Shown here: in pieces, positions 34,780 to 46,678 of the stretch
Numbering within the stretch: the first letter of the stretch is position 1
How the letters are laid out: each line of letters opens with the position of its first letter
DNA from: Prunus persica
Lineage: Eukaryota; Streptophyta; Magnoliopsida; Rosales; Rosaceae
Reading direction: 5' to 3'
DNA: 64,000 nt
Assembly: GCF_000346465.2 (NCBI RefSeq)
Contig: NC_034014.1
Location: 21,896,522 to 21,960,521, forward strand
Notes under the pieces: generated by a model
Databases searched by the model: none
The model's input: the letters and a program-made list of their open reading frames with translations, nothing else
What the model was told of the DNA's origin: nothing
Made by a program: the position numbers and the translations under genes

Positions 34780-37700
34780 ATGGCGTCGAACGGGAACGGA
34801 GAGTTCACCTTTGCGAATGGAAACGGGACGGCAGCGGTGGCAAACGGCAACGGAACGGCGAGAAACGGGCTGGCGAAGATCCAGACGCAGAAGAAGGGCA
34901 ATGGGATGTGTCACGACGACAGCACGCCACCTGTGAAGGCGCAGACGATCGACGAGCTCCACTCGCTACAGAAGAAGAAGTCGGCGCCCACCACCCCGAT
35001 CAAGGGCACTCAAGGTGGTGCTTTTGCCATCACGCTTTCTGAAGTGGAGCGACAGAAGCAGCAGCTCCAGTCCATCAGGTATACACGTGGCACGCAGCCC
35101 ACGTAACTCTTTCGATATACTAGTTAATTAATACTCAAAACAGATTAAAGCACGATAAAAAAGAAAGAAATAGCAAAAACCCACCCAAGAAAAAATAAAA
35201 ACAGCTTGGAACGGCGGATTTGTGATACAAGGGGCCAGGGCGGACGATAGGCCGAACCCACCGTTGTAACAGTAGATCCTACCACTGATGAGGGTCCCAC
35301 ATAAATGTTGCGCTTTGTCCAATCCGTTGACGCCACGTGGATGATGCGGTATTATGTGAGCCTTTTCAGGAGAAAATATTTTTCATCGTCACTCTAACTT
35401 AAGACGTATGCTCACCAACGTTTTTTAATGTTTGACACGTATTAGGTAAGCCAGGTCTTGAATTAAAGTGGTGAGAATTTTGTTGGGGCTAAATATTGTT
35501 TTTTTCTTTTAATTTTAATTATAGGACTCAAATATCTAACTACAAGGTGGGCCAGGCCTATAATTTCCTGCTTGGTTTTATATTGATAAAACACCAAATT
35601 CTCTCGGAAATAACTTTCCGGGAAAATGGATGTGACTTAACAACTTCACAGTTTGGTTTTCTGATTTTGTGGGTTTTGCTCGGTGTCTTGTTTTTATTTG
35701 GCAGTGCATCTTTGGCTTCGCTGACGAGAGAGACTGGGCCGAAGGTGGTGAGAGGTGACCCGGCTAAGCAGTCTGATACGCCCAAGGTTTCGTCGCACGT
35801 GTCGCACCATCACCATTTCACTCCCACCATCAGCGTCAGTGACAGTGCCTTGAAGTTCACGCACGTCCTCTACAACCTCTCTCCAGCTGGTGAGCTTTAC
35901 CAAAATTTCATTTTTTCGCATCTTGATCCATTTTTGTCTCGCCACCAAAAATAATTTCTGCAAATTTGGATCTGGTCATATCTTGGACAATTAAGGAAGG
36001 CTGTTGCATTCTCAATTTGTCATCTTACCGTAAATTTTAATATCCTGCTCTTCGCCCAGACTCATTATAAAACTCATATGCAGCTTGTTTTGAAAGAAAT
36101 TCCATATCGCATTGTTTCATACCCCTTTTTCTTTATCTCTCGTGACTGATGCGAAAAATAGATAAAAATGTGTATGAAATATGAGATATGTAAGTTTTTC
36201 TTTTTTCTTTTATTGATGTGTGGGTTGTATCTGGTGCAGAGTTATATGAGCAGGCCATAAAGTATGAGAAGGGGTCGTTCATTACGTCAACAGGCGCATT
36301 AGCAACTCTTTCTGGAGCCAAGACTGGTCGGTCTCCAAGAGATAAGCGCGTTGTCAAGGATGACACCACTGAGGATGAGCTTTGGTGGGGAAGGTAATAA
36401 TAATAATAATAATAATAATAATTAGTACCCATTTTCACTTTTTGACTACTGTGTATAATGTAATTAATAACAGTACTACCGAAAAAAGGCATTGACTTGC
36501 AAATCATTGTCTCAGGTTCGAAGTCCATTGCACCGTAGTAGTATGTGTGAAAATTCCCTTTCCTATAATTTAGATTATTATTTGTACTTAAAAAATAATA
36601 ATTTAATACCATATACTTACTTTTATTTTATTTTATCTGAAATAAATAAATTACTGGCAGTTGAGAAATATTTGGTATTTTTCACCTGTAGGGGCTCACC
36701 CAACATTGAAATGGATGAGCACACCTTCATGGTCAACAGAGAAAGAGCTGTGGATTACTTGAATTCTTTGGACAAGGTCATTTTTCCTTCCTTCATTTTT
36801 ATGCCTCACATAAAAGCTTGCTTTCTTTTCCAAAAATGGATTTTAGGCCAAGTTTGAATATTTACATCATTAAAAAAATTGGTGTTGAAAAATGCTTAGA
36901 ATATATTGCTTTTAGGAGATAGTGATGTTAGTGATATGGGTGATGGTATCTTTATTGTCTTGTTTCTCCAACTTGGCCTAAAACACTATTGGGAGGAGCA
37001 ACTTTGTTGTTTTCTGCATAATTTGCCCAAATTCTGCCCCACACGTTTTAGCGGTGCTCTGTATTTATCTTGCTCGTGTTGTGTTCAACCTTACCAGTTT
37101 AGCAGCCAAGAGCCTACAACTCTGGGGAAGGATAGATACAACAAGACCATAATTAATATTTGGTCAGACTTATATTGATAACTATTAATTGGTTCTGTAA
37201 ATTTGAACATACTCCAAACTGTTATGATTTTTGTTAACATGTAAATTAAAAGAGCTTAGTGCCAACGGGTTCATAGCTCAGTGGTAAGAGCATTTGTTTG
37301 CACATCAACGGTCTCAACTTCGAACTCCAATGGCACCTCCCCCTTCCAAACTATGACAAAAAAATAAAATAAAATAAAAGCCTAGTAAACAAAGAAGTAG
37401 CAGAATTTATGTCTTGCTAAACTAGATGTATTTGCTGAAAGTTTGTCACTATGTTGCATATACATATACATATATGTATCATGTTAAATTTCATTTCTGG
37501 GACAGAATTGGTATTGAACTTTTGATTTACAGGTCTTTGTGAACGATCAATTCTTGAACTGGGATCCAGAAAACAGAATCAAAGTGAGGATCGTCTCTGC
37601 CAGGGCTTATCACTCACTGTTCATGCACAACATGTAAGTAAAACATAAGAATTTATGAACGATGGTTGAATTCATTGCTTTTTCAGCAGTGTATGTTTCT

Positions 37701-39771
37701 GTATGCCTTCCATGGGGTAAGGCCGCCAGATAAGTCCTCTTAACGTTGACATAATCTTTTTTCTGAGTATTGTCATCCCTAAGTGTAGAAATCAGTCCAG
37801 GAAAATAGGAGGTGCAAACATGTGTATTAGCTTAGTGTACAATTGGATAACTGGGTGGGTTGCAGGTGCATCCGACCCACTCCTGAAGAGCTGGAGAATT
37901 TCGGTACTCCGGACTTCACTATATACAATGCTGGCCAGTTCCCGTGTAATCGTTACACACACTACATGACATCCTCCACTAGCATAGATCTTAATCTTGC
38001 TAGGAGGGAAATGGTCATCCTCGGCACCATGTACGCCGGGGAAATGAAGAAAGGTCTTTTCAGTGTTATGCATTATCTCATGCCTAAGCGACAAATCCTC
38101 TCCCTACATTCTGGCTGCAATATGGGGAAAGATGGAGATGTTGCTCTCTTCTTTGGATTGTCAGGTATAGTATCATCGGATCGTGGTAATGGTGTCGCTC
38201 TAGCAGCCATATGATATGTGCTCTCTTGCTCTCTCTCCCTCCCCATCCTTGGTGTCTTATTTGAAATGTGCTAAAGATCAGCCATGACATTTCAATAATG
38301 AATGCTAATTTTCTTTTGTTTTAATAATTAGGTACTGGAAAGACGACTCTATCTACAGATCACAACAGGTACTTGATCGGAGATGATGAACACTGTTGGA
38401 CTGAGAATGGTGTGTCAAATATTGAAGGCGGTTGCTATGCCAAGTGCATAGACCTCTCAAGAGAGAAAGAGCCTGACATTTGGAATGCCATCAAGTTTGG
38501 TGCTGGTAATATATCATTTCAATTTCTTTTATATTATGGAAGAAGTAAAAGTGCTCTGTTTTATCTTGTGAATTCAACTTGAAATGATTGAATTTATCTT
38601 CACTGGCAGTGTTGGAAAATATTGTGTTTGATGAGCATACACGAGAGGTGGACTACAGTGATAAATCTGTTACAGGTAAATATCACTTGTTTAGTGATCT
38701 ATTATACTTATACATGCTTCTGTTTCTGTGATACACCATACAAATTTATTGAGCTATTTTTCTTCTGGTTGCAGAGAATACTCGTGCCGCCTACCCCATC
38801 GAGTACATTCCCAATGCAAAGATACCATGCGTCGGTCCACATCCAAAGAATGTCATCCTTTTGGCTTGTGATGCATTTGGTGTGCTCCCACCTGTGAGCA
38901 AGTTAAACCTGGCACAGACCATGTACCACTTCATCAGTGGCTACACTGCCCTTGTAAGTTCAGCTATTCCAGTTTATCTTGTGAATTATAAGTTGGGGGC
39001 ATAATGAGGCTCTCTGCAGGAGAGCAAAGGTGCTCTATGTGGTCTCAAGAGAAAATCAATATATTGGGCTTCTTAACACATTTTTCACTGAACCAATTAT
39101 TGAAAATTCTTAGGTTGCTGGAACCGAAGATGGTATAAAGGAGCCGACGGCAACATTCTCAGCTTGTTTTGGTGCAGCATTTATAATGTTACATCCTACC
39201 AAGTATGCAGCAATGCTGGCTGATAAGATGCTGAAGCATGGTGCAACAGGATGGTTGGTCAACACTGGGTGGTCAGGTGGAAGGTATGCGCCTTTGATAA
39301 TATCATCATGACATTAGAATCATTTTGGCAATAGAATCTGGACCAAATAAATATATTTCTCTTCTGCAGCTATGGATCAGGAAAGCGCATTAAGCTACCC
39401 TACACCAGGAAAATCATTGATGCCATCCACGATGGCAGCCTCTTAAACGCGAAGTACAAGAAGACTGAAGTGTTTGGACTTGAGATCCCCACCGAGGTTG
39501 AGGGAGTGCCTTCGGAAATACTGGATCCAGTGAACACCGTAAGTTGGCTTTCTCTTGCAACCATTCCTCTGTTTAGTCTTGGTCTGCCCTTGTATTTGAT
39601 ATCCAACATTTTTGTTTGGAGTTGCAGTGGTCAGACAAGAATGCACACAATGAAACACTGTTGAAGCTGGCTGGCCTCTTCAAGAGGAACTTTGAGACCT
39701 TCACAAACTACAAGATTGGAAAGGACAACAAGCTGACTGAAGAGATACTTGCGGCTGGTCCAAATTTCTGA
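34780..39771 (+). CDS. PCK1: Phosphoenolpyruvate carboxykinase (ATP), full length
   Basis: Twelve coding exons join in frame to 674 aa: 34780-35078, 35705-35889, 36240-36393, 36692-36776, 37533-37633, 37866-38164, 38332-38505, 38610-38675, 38775-38953, 39114-39283, 39370-39538, 39628-39771. All introns are GT-AG. The enzyme converts oxaloacetate plus ATP to PEP, CO2 and ADP in the cytosol (gluconeogenesis, organic-acid use). Visible motifs: the plant N-terminal extension (aa 1 to about 125, with [10 protein letters not shown], the phospho-regulated part of plant PEPCK), substrate-site RSPRDK (about 192-197), P-loop [11 protein letters not shown] (about 373-383, split by intron 6), [15 protein letters not shown] and NTGWSGG. 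Length is that of plant PEPCK. Both copies in this window read [11 protein letters not shown] where I remember [11 protein letters not shown]. Introns 3 and 5 (36394-36691 and 36777-37532) hold SINE-like inserts. It is in tandem with the short copy 10 kb downstream. Confidence 0.97.
36478..36600 (+). mobile_element. SINE-like insert in intron 3 of PCK1
   Basis: The sequence has the same core (GACTTGCAAATCATTGTCTC, B-box AGGTTCGAAGTCC, then TAGTATGTGTGAAA) as the SINE-like part of the duplication at 22780-23660. An AAT microsatellite (36395-36424) lies just upstream in the same intron. Confidence 0.65.
37261..37375 (+). mobile_element. tRNA-derived SINE in intron 5 of PCK1
   Basis: It contains TAGCTCAGTGGTAAGAGC, an excellent tRNA A-box, and ACTTCGAACTCC as B-box 30 bases later, then a tail of AAAAT repeats. 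The two halves do not fold into a proper cloverleaf, so this is a SINE and not a tRNA gene. Confidence 0.7.
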
Positions 39772-41190
39772 AACCTTGGCAGAACAAGAAAAACTGGAAA
39801 CTAGTTCTAGGGAAGTTGGAGGGTCAATGCAATGAAATAAGAATTGGATAGATTTGAGTTGCAGTCATTGTCTTAGATTTGCAAAATGGTTCTTGTACTT
39901 TTAAGTCCTATTCTAATATAATCAAGGAGGTGGATGCTCCATTTATTCCCTCTCATCTTGGCGTGTTTCAGATTTGAAGTTTATTTGAACATAAATCCAA
40001 TGCAAAACAAAGAAAATAGTAAGGCATTTTCAAGCCACCAACTACGGCACACTCCTTCGGTGGAGCAAACCTTTCCTTGACTTGAAGAGTTAACGTCTCT
40101 TCAACCTCATTTCAGTCGGGTCGTTTTATAGTGAGGGTACCGTATATGAATTATAGATGTGCACCTTCATATTAGAGTGAGTGTCATGTGGGCTTTAAAA
40201 GTCAACCTTGGGCCCAAAGCTCTCTCCTTCTTCCGTTGTCACTATCTTTAAAGGCCCATATTCCCCGGACCCATGAGCAAAAAAATTCAGGTCCAAACAG
40301 GGCTATAATAAGTGATTTGTTTTTAAAAAATGTAATTTTTAGTTCACAAAGTATACCGGGTCAATTCAAAGATGACACAATTATTAAGTGCTCGTTTGAC
40401 ATTGCTTATTTGGGGCTATAAGTGATTATTTTTACAGCACATCAATGCCAAACTAGCCCTAAGTTAGGTTTAGTTTAATGATATATATTTTTATTTCTAA
40501 TGTTGAAAATGTCCAAAATTCGAATCTCCTTTCCTTACTAACAAAAAATTTAAAACAAATCCGGGGGGAAAATTGTTACCCTACTTATATTGTTGTTTTA
40601 TTGAGACTGATTGAACAAGAAGTGGAACATTGTCATCTTAGGCCTACAATAATCTAGGATTGTGTCAATTTTTATTCAAGGCAAGATGCAGAGAGTAGTA
40701 TTCAATGGCCCGATTTGTTAGCTACCTGTCCTTCAGCCTGGGTTGATAACTGAACTTATATCCTTTCTCAGCATGTTGCCAGGCCTAGACTGCTTGAAAT
40801 GGTCATTCATTCCCTTTTTCTAAGAATTCTTCTTTTTGTTATATTGGAAGATACTGAAACAAAATCTATTCTAATTCCAACTCATTTTCCCACTTTCATT
40901 AGCCGATGTAATTAGTGAATAAATGGTTATCTTGTGTGACACTGATACTAACTAAGCTAATGTCTAATGAATCAAAAATGGATAAATTTTGTATAATAAA
41001 TTGACTTATCAGCTTACGATAAAATTATGAAATTAAACAAACATCGGCATTGAGAATGGTACGTAATTTTGTCTTAACTAAACATGACTTGAGATTCACA
41101 AGTTTTCACCAAAATAGCAAAAACTTTTCCTTTTTCTTTTTAGAAAAATATATATATATATATACACTCAATTTTAGAATTTTTATTAAA
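39772..41190. other. PCK1 downstream region
   Basis: This holds the 3' UTR of PCK1 (AATATAATC near 39915) and then AT-rich DNA. A tiny inverted-repeat element may lie at about 40387-40459 (GTGCTCGTTTGACATTG versus inverted GGGCTAGTTTGGCATTG). No gene. Confidence 0.45.
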
Positions 41191-41366
41191 GAAATAGTCT
41201 AGCCGAGGGGCTATACCCCGGGTTTTCAATTTTTTTTTAACAAGAAATAGTACCGCCATGCCGCTATACTCGATTTTTCCAATTTTTTTATATTTTAAAT
41301 ACACCTACTTTTTACAAATCTTCAATAATATACACAAAATTCAAGTATTATTTATATATATCTATA

Positions 41367-42468
41367 TCTATATATATAAAGCAAAAGGCAGAGAATGGTG
41401 AAACATTCAAAATACCATAAAATACCCTTGGTTAATTCAAACATTAAGAATTGAAATTATTAATTAAATGAGGATAATATGGTAAATTCATATTTTTTTA
41501 TATTTTAAAAAAAAGATAATAGATCATACTTTTATGGAACATAACTATTCATGTTATCTTCTCTTAATTCTAAAAATAAAAGAAAAAAGAAAAAAGAAAA
41601 TCAATTGGCAAGGGGCTAGTATATATAAAGCAAAAGGCAAAGAATGGTGAAACATTTAAAATGCCATTGGTTAATGCAAACATTAAGAATTGAATTTATT
41701 AATTAAATTAGGATAGTATGGTAAATTCACACTTTTTCATATTTAAAAAATTTAAATTTAAAAAAAAATCAGATAATGGATCCTATTTTTATGGAACACA
41801 ACTACCCATTATCTTTTTTAATTCTAAAATAAATTTAAATTAAAAAAAAAAGCCTCTCATAGGCGAGGAAGCAGGTGCGAAGAGGCTAATCTACATATAT
41901 AAAGCAAAAGGCAGAGAATGGTGAAACATTCAAAATACCAGAAAATGCCCTTGGTTAATGCAAACATTAAGAATTCAAATTATTAATTAAATGAGGATAA
42001 TATGGTAAATTCACACTTTTTCATATTTAAAAAAATTAAAAGAAAAAGAAAAAGCAGATAATAGATCCTATTTTTATGGAACACAACTACCCATTATCTT
42101 TTTTAATTCTAAAATAAATTTACTTATTTTTTTTAAAAAACCTCTCGCAAGCGCGGAAGCGCGTGCAGAGAGGCTAGTATATATAAAGCAAAAGGTAGAG
42201 AATGGTGAAACATTCAAAATACCAAATGCCTTTGGTTAATTCAAACATTAAGAATTAAAATTATTAATTAAATGAGGATAATATGGTAAATTCACATTTT
42301 TTCATATTAAAAAAATAAAAATAAAAACAAAATAAGATAATAGGTCCTATTTTTATGGAATATAACTACTCATGTTATCTTTTCTTAACTATTAAGTTGT
42401 AATTTAATAAAATTTTGCTGAATAAAACATGTACGTATTTTATTCGTTTAGCCGCGCTGCTATACCAA

Positions 42469-42499
<31 letters not shown>

Positions 42500-42771
42500 C
42501 AAAAGGCAGAGAATGGTGAAACATTCAAAATACCAGAAAATGCCATTGGTTAATGCAAACATTAAGAATTAAAATTATTAATTAAATAAGGATAATATGG
42601 TAAATTCACACTTTTTCATATTAAAAAAATTAAAATTAAAAGAAAAATCAGATAATGGATTATATTATTATGGAACACAACTACCCATTATCTTTTTTAA
42701 TTCTAAAAATTAAATAAAAAATAAAAAGAAAAATAAATTGGCACATGCGTGAGAATGTGCTAAGGGACTAG
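41367..42771 (+). mobile_element. Tandem Helitron-like units (about five copies)
   Basis: Head-to-tail copies of about 250-290 bp lie at 41367-41619, 41620-41889, 41890-42177, 42178 to about 42400 (no 3' end) and about 42480-42771. Each starts T(C/A)TA..TATATAAAGC and contains AGAATGGTGAAACATT. Copies 2 and 3 end in a GCCTCT...AGAGGC hairpin followed by CTAA or CTAG. A 5' TC, a 3' hairpin plus CTRR, no TIRs and no TSD is the Helitron pattern, and direct head-to-tail arrays are known for these elements. No Rep/helicase is present. A sixth copy begins at 63944. Confidence 0.65.
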
Positions 42772-43039
42772 TATCTATAAAGTATAAACTAATGCAACTA
42801 GGAGAGTCATTTTTTTATATATTTTTTTATTAAATAGTATAGGCGCGGGGCTATGCTAAAGTTTTTATTTAAAAAAAAAAAGTATAGCCGCCCGGCTATA
42901 CTCGGCTTTTCTAATTTTTTTTCAAAAGACATAGTATAGCCGGTCGGCTATACACCATTTTTTAAATTTTTTACAAGGAAATAGTATAGCTGCTCAGATA
43001 TACCCGGTTTTAAAGAATTTTTATTAAAGAAATAGTATA

Positions 43040-43275
43040 ATCTGAATTTCACCCGTCAAGCCCAGAACCCGGCCAGAATCATGGGGTGCTGTGATCTTAT
43101 GCATATCAGATTAGGAGTCAGATCGAATTTTCAGGATCAATCTTGTGGGTCCCCCCAGCACACCGCCCCCTCTGATCACTGTGATGCTGTCCCTGCATCC
43201 CTCGTGATGTGTTTTTCTTGGAGGCTTTCGCGGTCCTGCATAATTTGGTTTGGGTCTTTACAAGGGTATTTTGGT
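43040..43275. mobile_element. Truncated LTR fragment
   Basis: This GC-richer segment ends GGTTTGGGTCTTTACA, identical to the 3' end of the solo LTR at 46679-49325. Its start shows no TG...TSD structure, so it is a broken relative. It interrupts the palindrome array. Confidence 0.5.
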
Positions 43276-43930
43276 ATTTTTATACATGGATTATATGGAT
43301 TTATCCATCAAAAAATCGTCAAAATGGTGTGAAATGAAACCAAATTTCTTCACATAATTACGATTATGTCAAATGACATGTGTACAACAAACACATCATT
43401 TGATTAGTAGTTGGTGAAAAAACTGGTACCTCTAGTATATAACTGAAGAGGAAAAATTCGGTTGGATTGTTCTTGTTATGTGACAGTATTGAGCGACAAT
43501 AAATTTTGATAATAAATGATATCTTTTTTCTTATTACTTTTGTATGTGTTTAAATTTGATGGTGAATTTATATTTTTGAAAGCATGCTCTCTCTCTTTTA
43601 ACTAATTTATAATGGCACTCCCCAACCAACGCACTGCACCATCACTATCGAAGTTCTATTGAGGTCTAATAGAATCTGAGAAAAGTTCTCAGCCGGCCCT
43701 CTGTGGGGAACATTTCTTGCGATTAACTTCAAGAATTAACTTCATCTCTTCCAGTTTGCCCTTATATTGGTCTTCCGATTCATCAAATCGATTCAAGTTT
43801 CTTATACAATATTAGATTGGTTAACCATTTGAATGGAAGCATTAAATAAATAAGATAGAGCAGAGAAGAAGTTAATGATATAGGAAGAATGAAGAAAAAC
43901 ATTTACAGAAATACTCGAATTTAAAAATAA
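43276..43930. other. AT-rich DNA inside the array region
   Basis: No palindrome unit, gene or element end recognised in this stretch. Confidence 0.45.
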
Positions 43931-44679
43931 ATTTTTTTTAAAAAAAAACAAAAGATATAGTCTAGCCGTGAGGCTATAATTGATTTTTTCAATTTTTAAA
44001 AAAGAAATAGTATATACGCTTGGCTATACACATTTTTGCAATTTTTTTTAAAACGAAATAGTATAGGCTATACTAGGCTTTTAGAAATTTTTTTTTAAAA
44101 CATAGCCGGACGGCTATACGCGGTTTTGAGAATTTTTATTAAAGAAATAGTGCCGCCGGGCGTCTATACTCGGTTTTTTCCAATTTTTTTAAAAGGAATA
44201 GTATAGCCGGGCGGCATACCCCGTTTTTCAATTTTTTTAATACACCTATTTTTTACAAAATCTTCAATAATACACACAAACTTCAAATATTATACACATA
44301 TTATTGAATACAAATAATATATATCATCAAATTAAATATATTATATAATGGCTGAACTTTCAAGTTGTAATTTGACAAAATTTTGCCGAATAAAATATTT
44401 AGGAATTTTATTCATATAGCCGATCGGCTATATCAAATTAATACCTACAAAGTATACACTAATGCAACTAGGAGAATCCTTTTTTATAATTTTTTTTGTT
44501 ATTAAATAGTATAGTCGAGCGGCTATATACATGTTTTAAAATAAAAAAAAAAGTATAGCCACATGGCTACACGCGTTTTAAAATTGTTTTTAAAGAAATA
44601 CTCGAATTTTTATGTCCTTTTTAAAAAAAGATATAGTATAGCCGATCGGCTATACTTAGGTCTTCAATTTTTTTGTATA

Positions 44680-45010
44680 CATATATATATATATGTGTAC
44701 GTACGTACGTATTTTTCAATAATGCATTCGTGTTCTATACACGTCTCACGTTTTTTAAAAAGCAAACATACAATAGTCATGTTGTACTTGTACGTACATA
44801 TTTGTAATGTTTTATACACGTATTATTTTTAAATAATTCTCACATATTATTGAATAAGAATAACATATGTTATAAAAATTACATTAAAATATCATATAGT
44901 GAAATATTAATATCTACTTTGGATATGTTGAAACTAGCAAATTAAAATTTATAAGGGACAAACTAGGAGAGCCCTTGTTTATTTTATTAATTTTTGCATT
45001 AAATGGAATA
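44680..45010. repeat. Higher-order module of the array, copy 1
   Basis: This 330-bp stretch (TACGTACGTACGTATTTTT, then AATGCATTCGTGTTCTATAC, to GGGACAAACTAGGAG) recurs at 45497-45820 at high identity, each time followed by palindrome units. It shows that the array grew by duplicating blocks and not only single units. The ORFs it contains are shared simply because the DNA is duplicated. Confidence 0.8.
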
Positions 45011-45459
45011 GCCCCTTTTAAACAAAATGTATTTAAAATGTATAGCCGGTCGGCTATACTATGAATTTTTTAATTAAAAACAGTATAGCCGGGCGGCTGT
45101 ACTTATTTTGTGACACGTGGCGCATTAGAGAAAGAATGTCGTCCTTTTTTTAATTATAAAAAAATAGTACCGCCGCACGGCTCTACGCCGTGTTTTTCAT
45201 TTATTTAAAAAATAAAACTGCGTTGACACGTGGCGACAAGAAGATGGGGTTTCCTTTTTTTTAATATTAAAAATAGTATAGCCGCCCGGCTATACTCATT
45301 TTACTGCTCTGTTTTATTTTTTAGTTAATAGTATAGCCGAGCGGCTATACTCGATTTTTGTCTAATTTCTTTTAAAACTAGTATAGCCGGGCGGTTTTAC
45401 TGTTTTTTATTTTATTTTAAAAATTGTCTGTAATAAATACTATAGACGAGCGGCTATAG

Positions 45460-45496
<37 letters not shown>

Positions 45497-45503
<7 letters not shown>

Positions 45504-45820
45504 GTATACGTACGTACGTATTTTTTAATAATGCATTCGTGTTCTATACACGTCTCACGTTTTTTCAAAAGCAAACATACAATAGTCGTGTTGTACTTGT
45601 ACGTACGTATTTGTCATCTTTTATACACGTATTATTTTCAAATAATTCTCACATATTATTGAATAAGAATAACATATGTTATAAAAATTATATTAAAATA
45701 TCATATAGTGGAAGATTAATATCTACTTTGGATATGTTGAAACTAACAAATTTAAATTTATAAGGGACAAACTAGGAGGGCCCTTTTTTATTTTATTAAT
45801 TTTTGTATTAAATGGAATCG
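45497..45820. repeat. Higher-order module of the array, copy 2
   Basis: Second copy of 44680-45010. It is preceded by a CA microsatellite (about 45464-45495) that copy 1 does not show. Confidence 0.8.
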
Positions 45821-46678
45821 CCCTATTTAAACAAAATGTATTTAAAAAGTATAGCCGAGCGTAGTAGCCGCACGGCGATACGCGATTTTTTCAACTTTTT
45901 AAAAAGAAATAGTATAGCCGGCCGGCTATACACGAAAATTTTCAATTTTTAAAACGAAAGAGTATAATCGACTGGCTATGCACAAAATTTTTTCAATTTT
46001 TCAAACGAAATAGTATAGCCGATCGGCTATACACGGTTTTTTAGAATTTTTCTTGAAGAAATAGTACAACCGTGTGGCCATACGTGTTTTTTTTTCCAGT
46101 TTGTTTAAAAAAGAAATAGCATAGCCGTGCGGCAATACCCGATTTTTCCATTTTTTTACTACACCTATTTTTTACAAAATCTTCCATAATACACTCATAA
46201 TTCACGTATTATACACATAATTATCACATATTATTGAATACAAATAATATATATTAAAAATTTTGAATGAATTATATTAAAATATTATATAATGGCCAAA
46301 CTTTTAAGTTTTAATTAGACAAAATTTTGCCGAATAAAACATGTACGTATTTTATTCGTATAGCCGCATGGCTATACCAAATTAATATCTGTAAAGTATA
46401 AACTAATGCAACTAGCAGAGTCCTTTTTTATAATACTTTTTTATTAAATAGTATAGACGCGCGCGGCTACACTAAAGCTTTTTTTTAAAAAAAGTATAGC
46501 TGGGCGGCTATACTCGGTTTTTGTAATTTTTTTTCAAAAGAAATCGTATCGCCGCGCGGCTATACTCCATTTTTCCATCCTTTTATTTAAAAAATAGTAT
46601 TGTCGCGCGGCTATAATCGTTTTTTTTTCAATTTTTTTGATATACCTATTTTTTTATATACAAAATCTTCAATAATAT

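Larger units (their letters stand above)
41192..46678. repeat. Palindrome array, left part (TATAGCCGNNCGGCTATA)
   Basis: A palindrome of about 20 bp with consensus TATAGCCGNNCGGCTATA, usually extended to AGTATAGCC...GGCTATACT, recurs about 35 times here: near 41197, 41248, 42450, 42836, 42881, 42932, 42983, 43959-44200 (six), 44415, 44507, 44552, 44635, 45040, 45083, 45166, 45275, 45328, 45380, 45440, 45850, 45911, 45960, 46010, 46063, 46119, 46360, 46450, 46493, 46545 and 46597. Local spacing is about 45-55 bp, filled with T-rich then A-rich runs. The two central bases vary freely (AT, GG, CC, AG, GC, TC) while both arms are kept; many defects are CG to TG or CA. No ORF. It continues at 49326-49795 beyond an inserted LTR. 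Confidence 0.9.

Noticed and set aside
37261..37340. tRNA gene
   Set aside because: The A-box and B-box are good, but the arms do not pair into a cloverleaf and an A-rich tail follows, so it is called a SINE.
44563..45763. Two similar small proteins (44563-44832 and 45539-45763)
   Set aside because: They are similar only because the non-coding module is duplicated. Composition is simple, and the frame starts in palindrome or spacer DNA.
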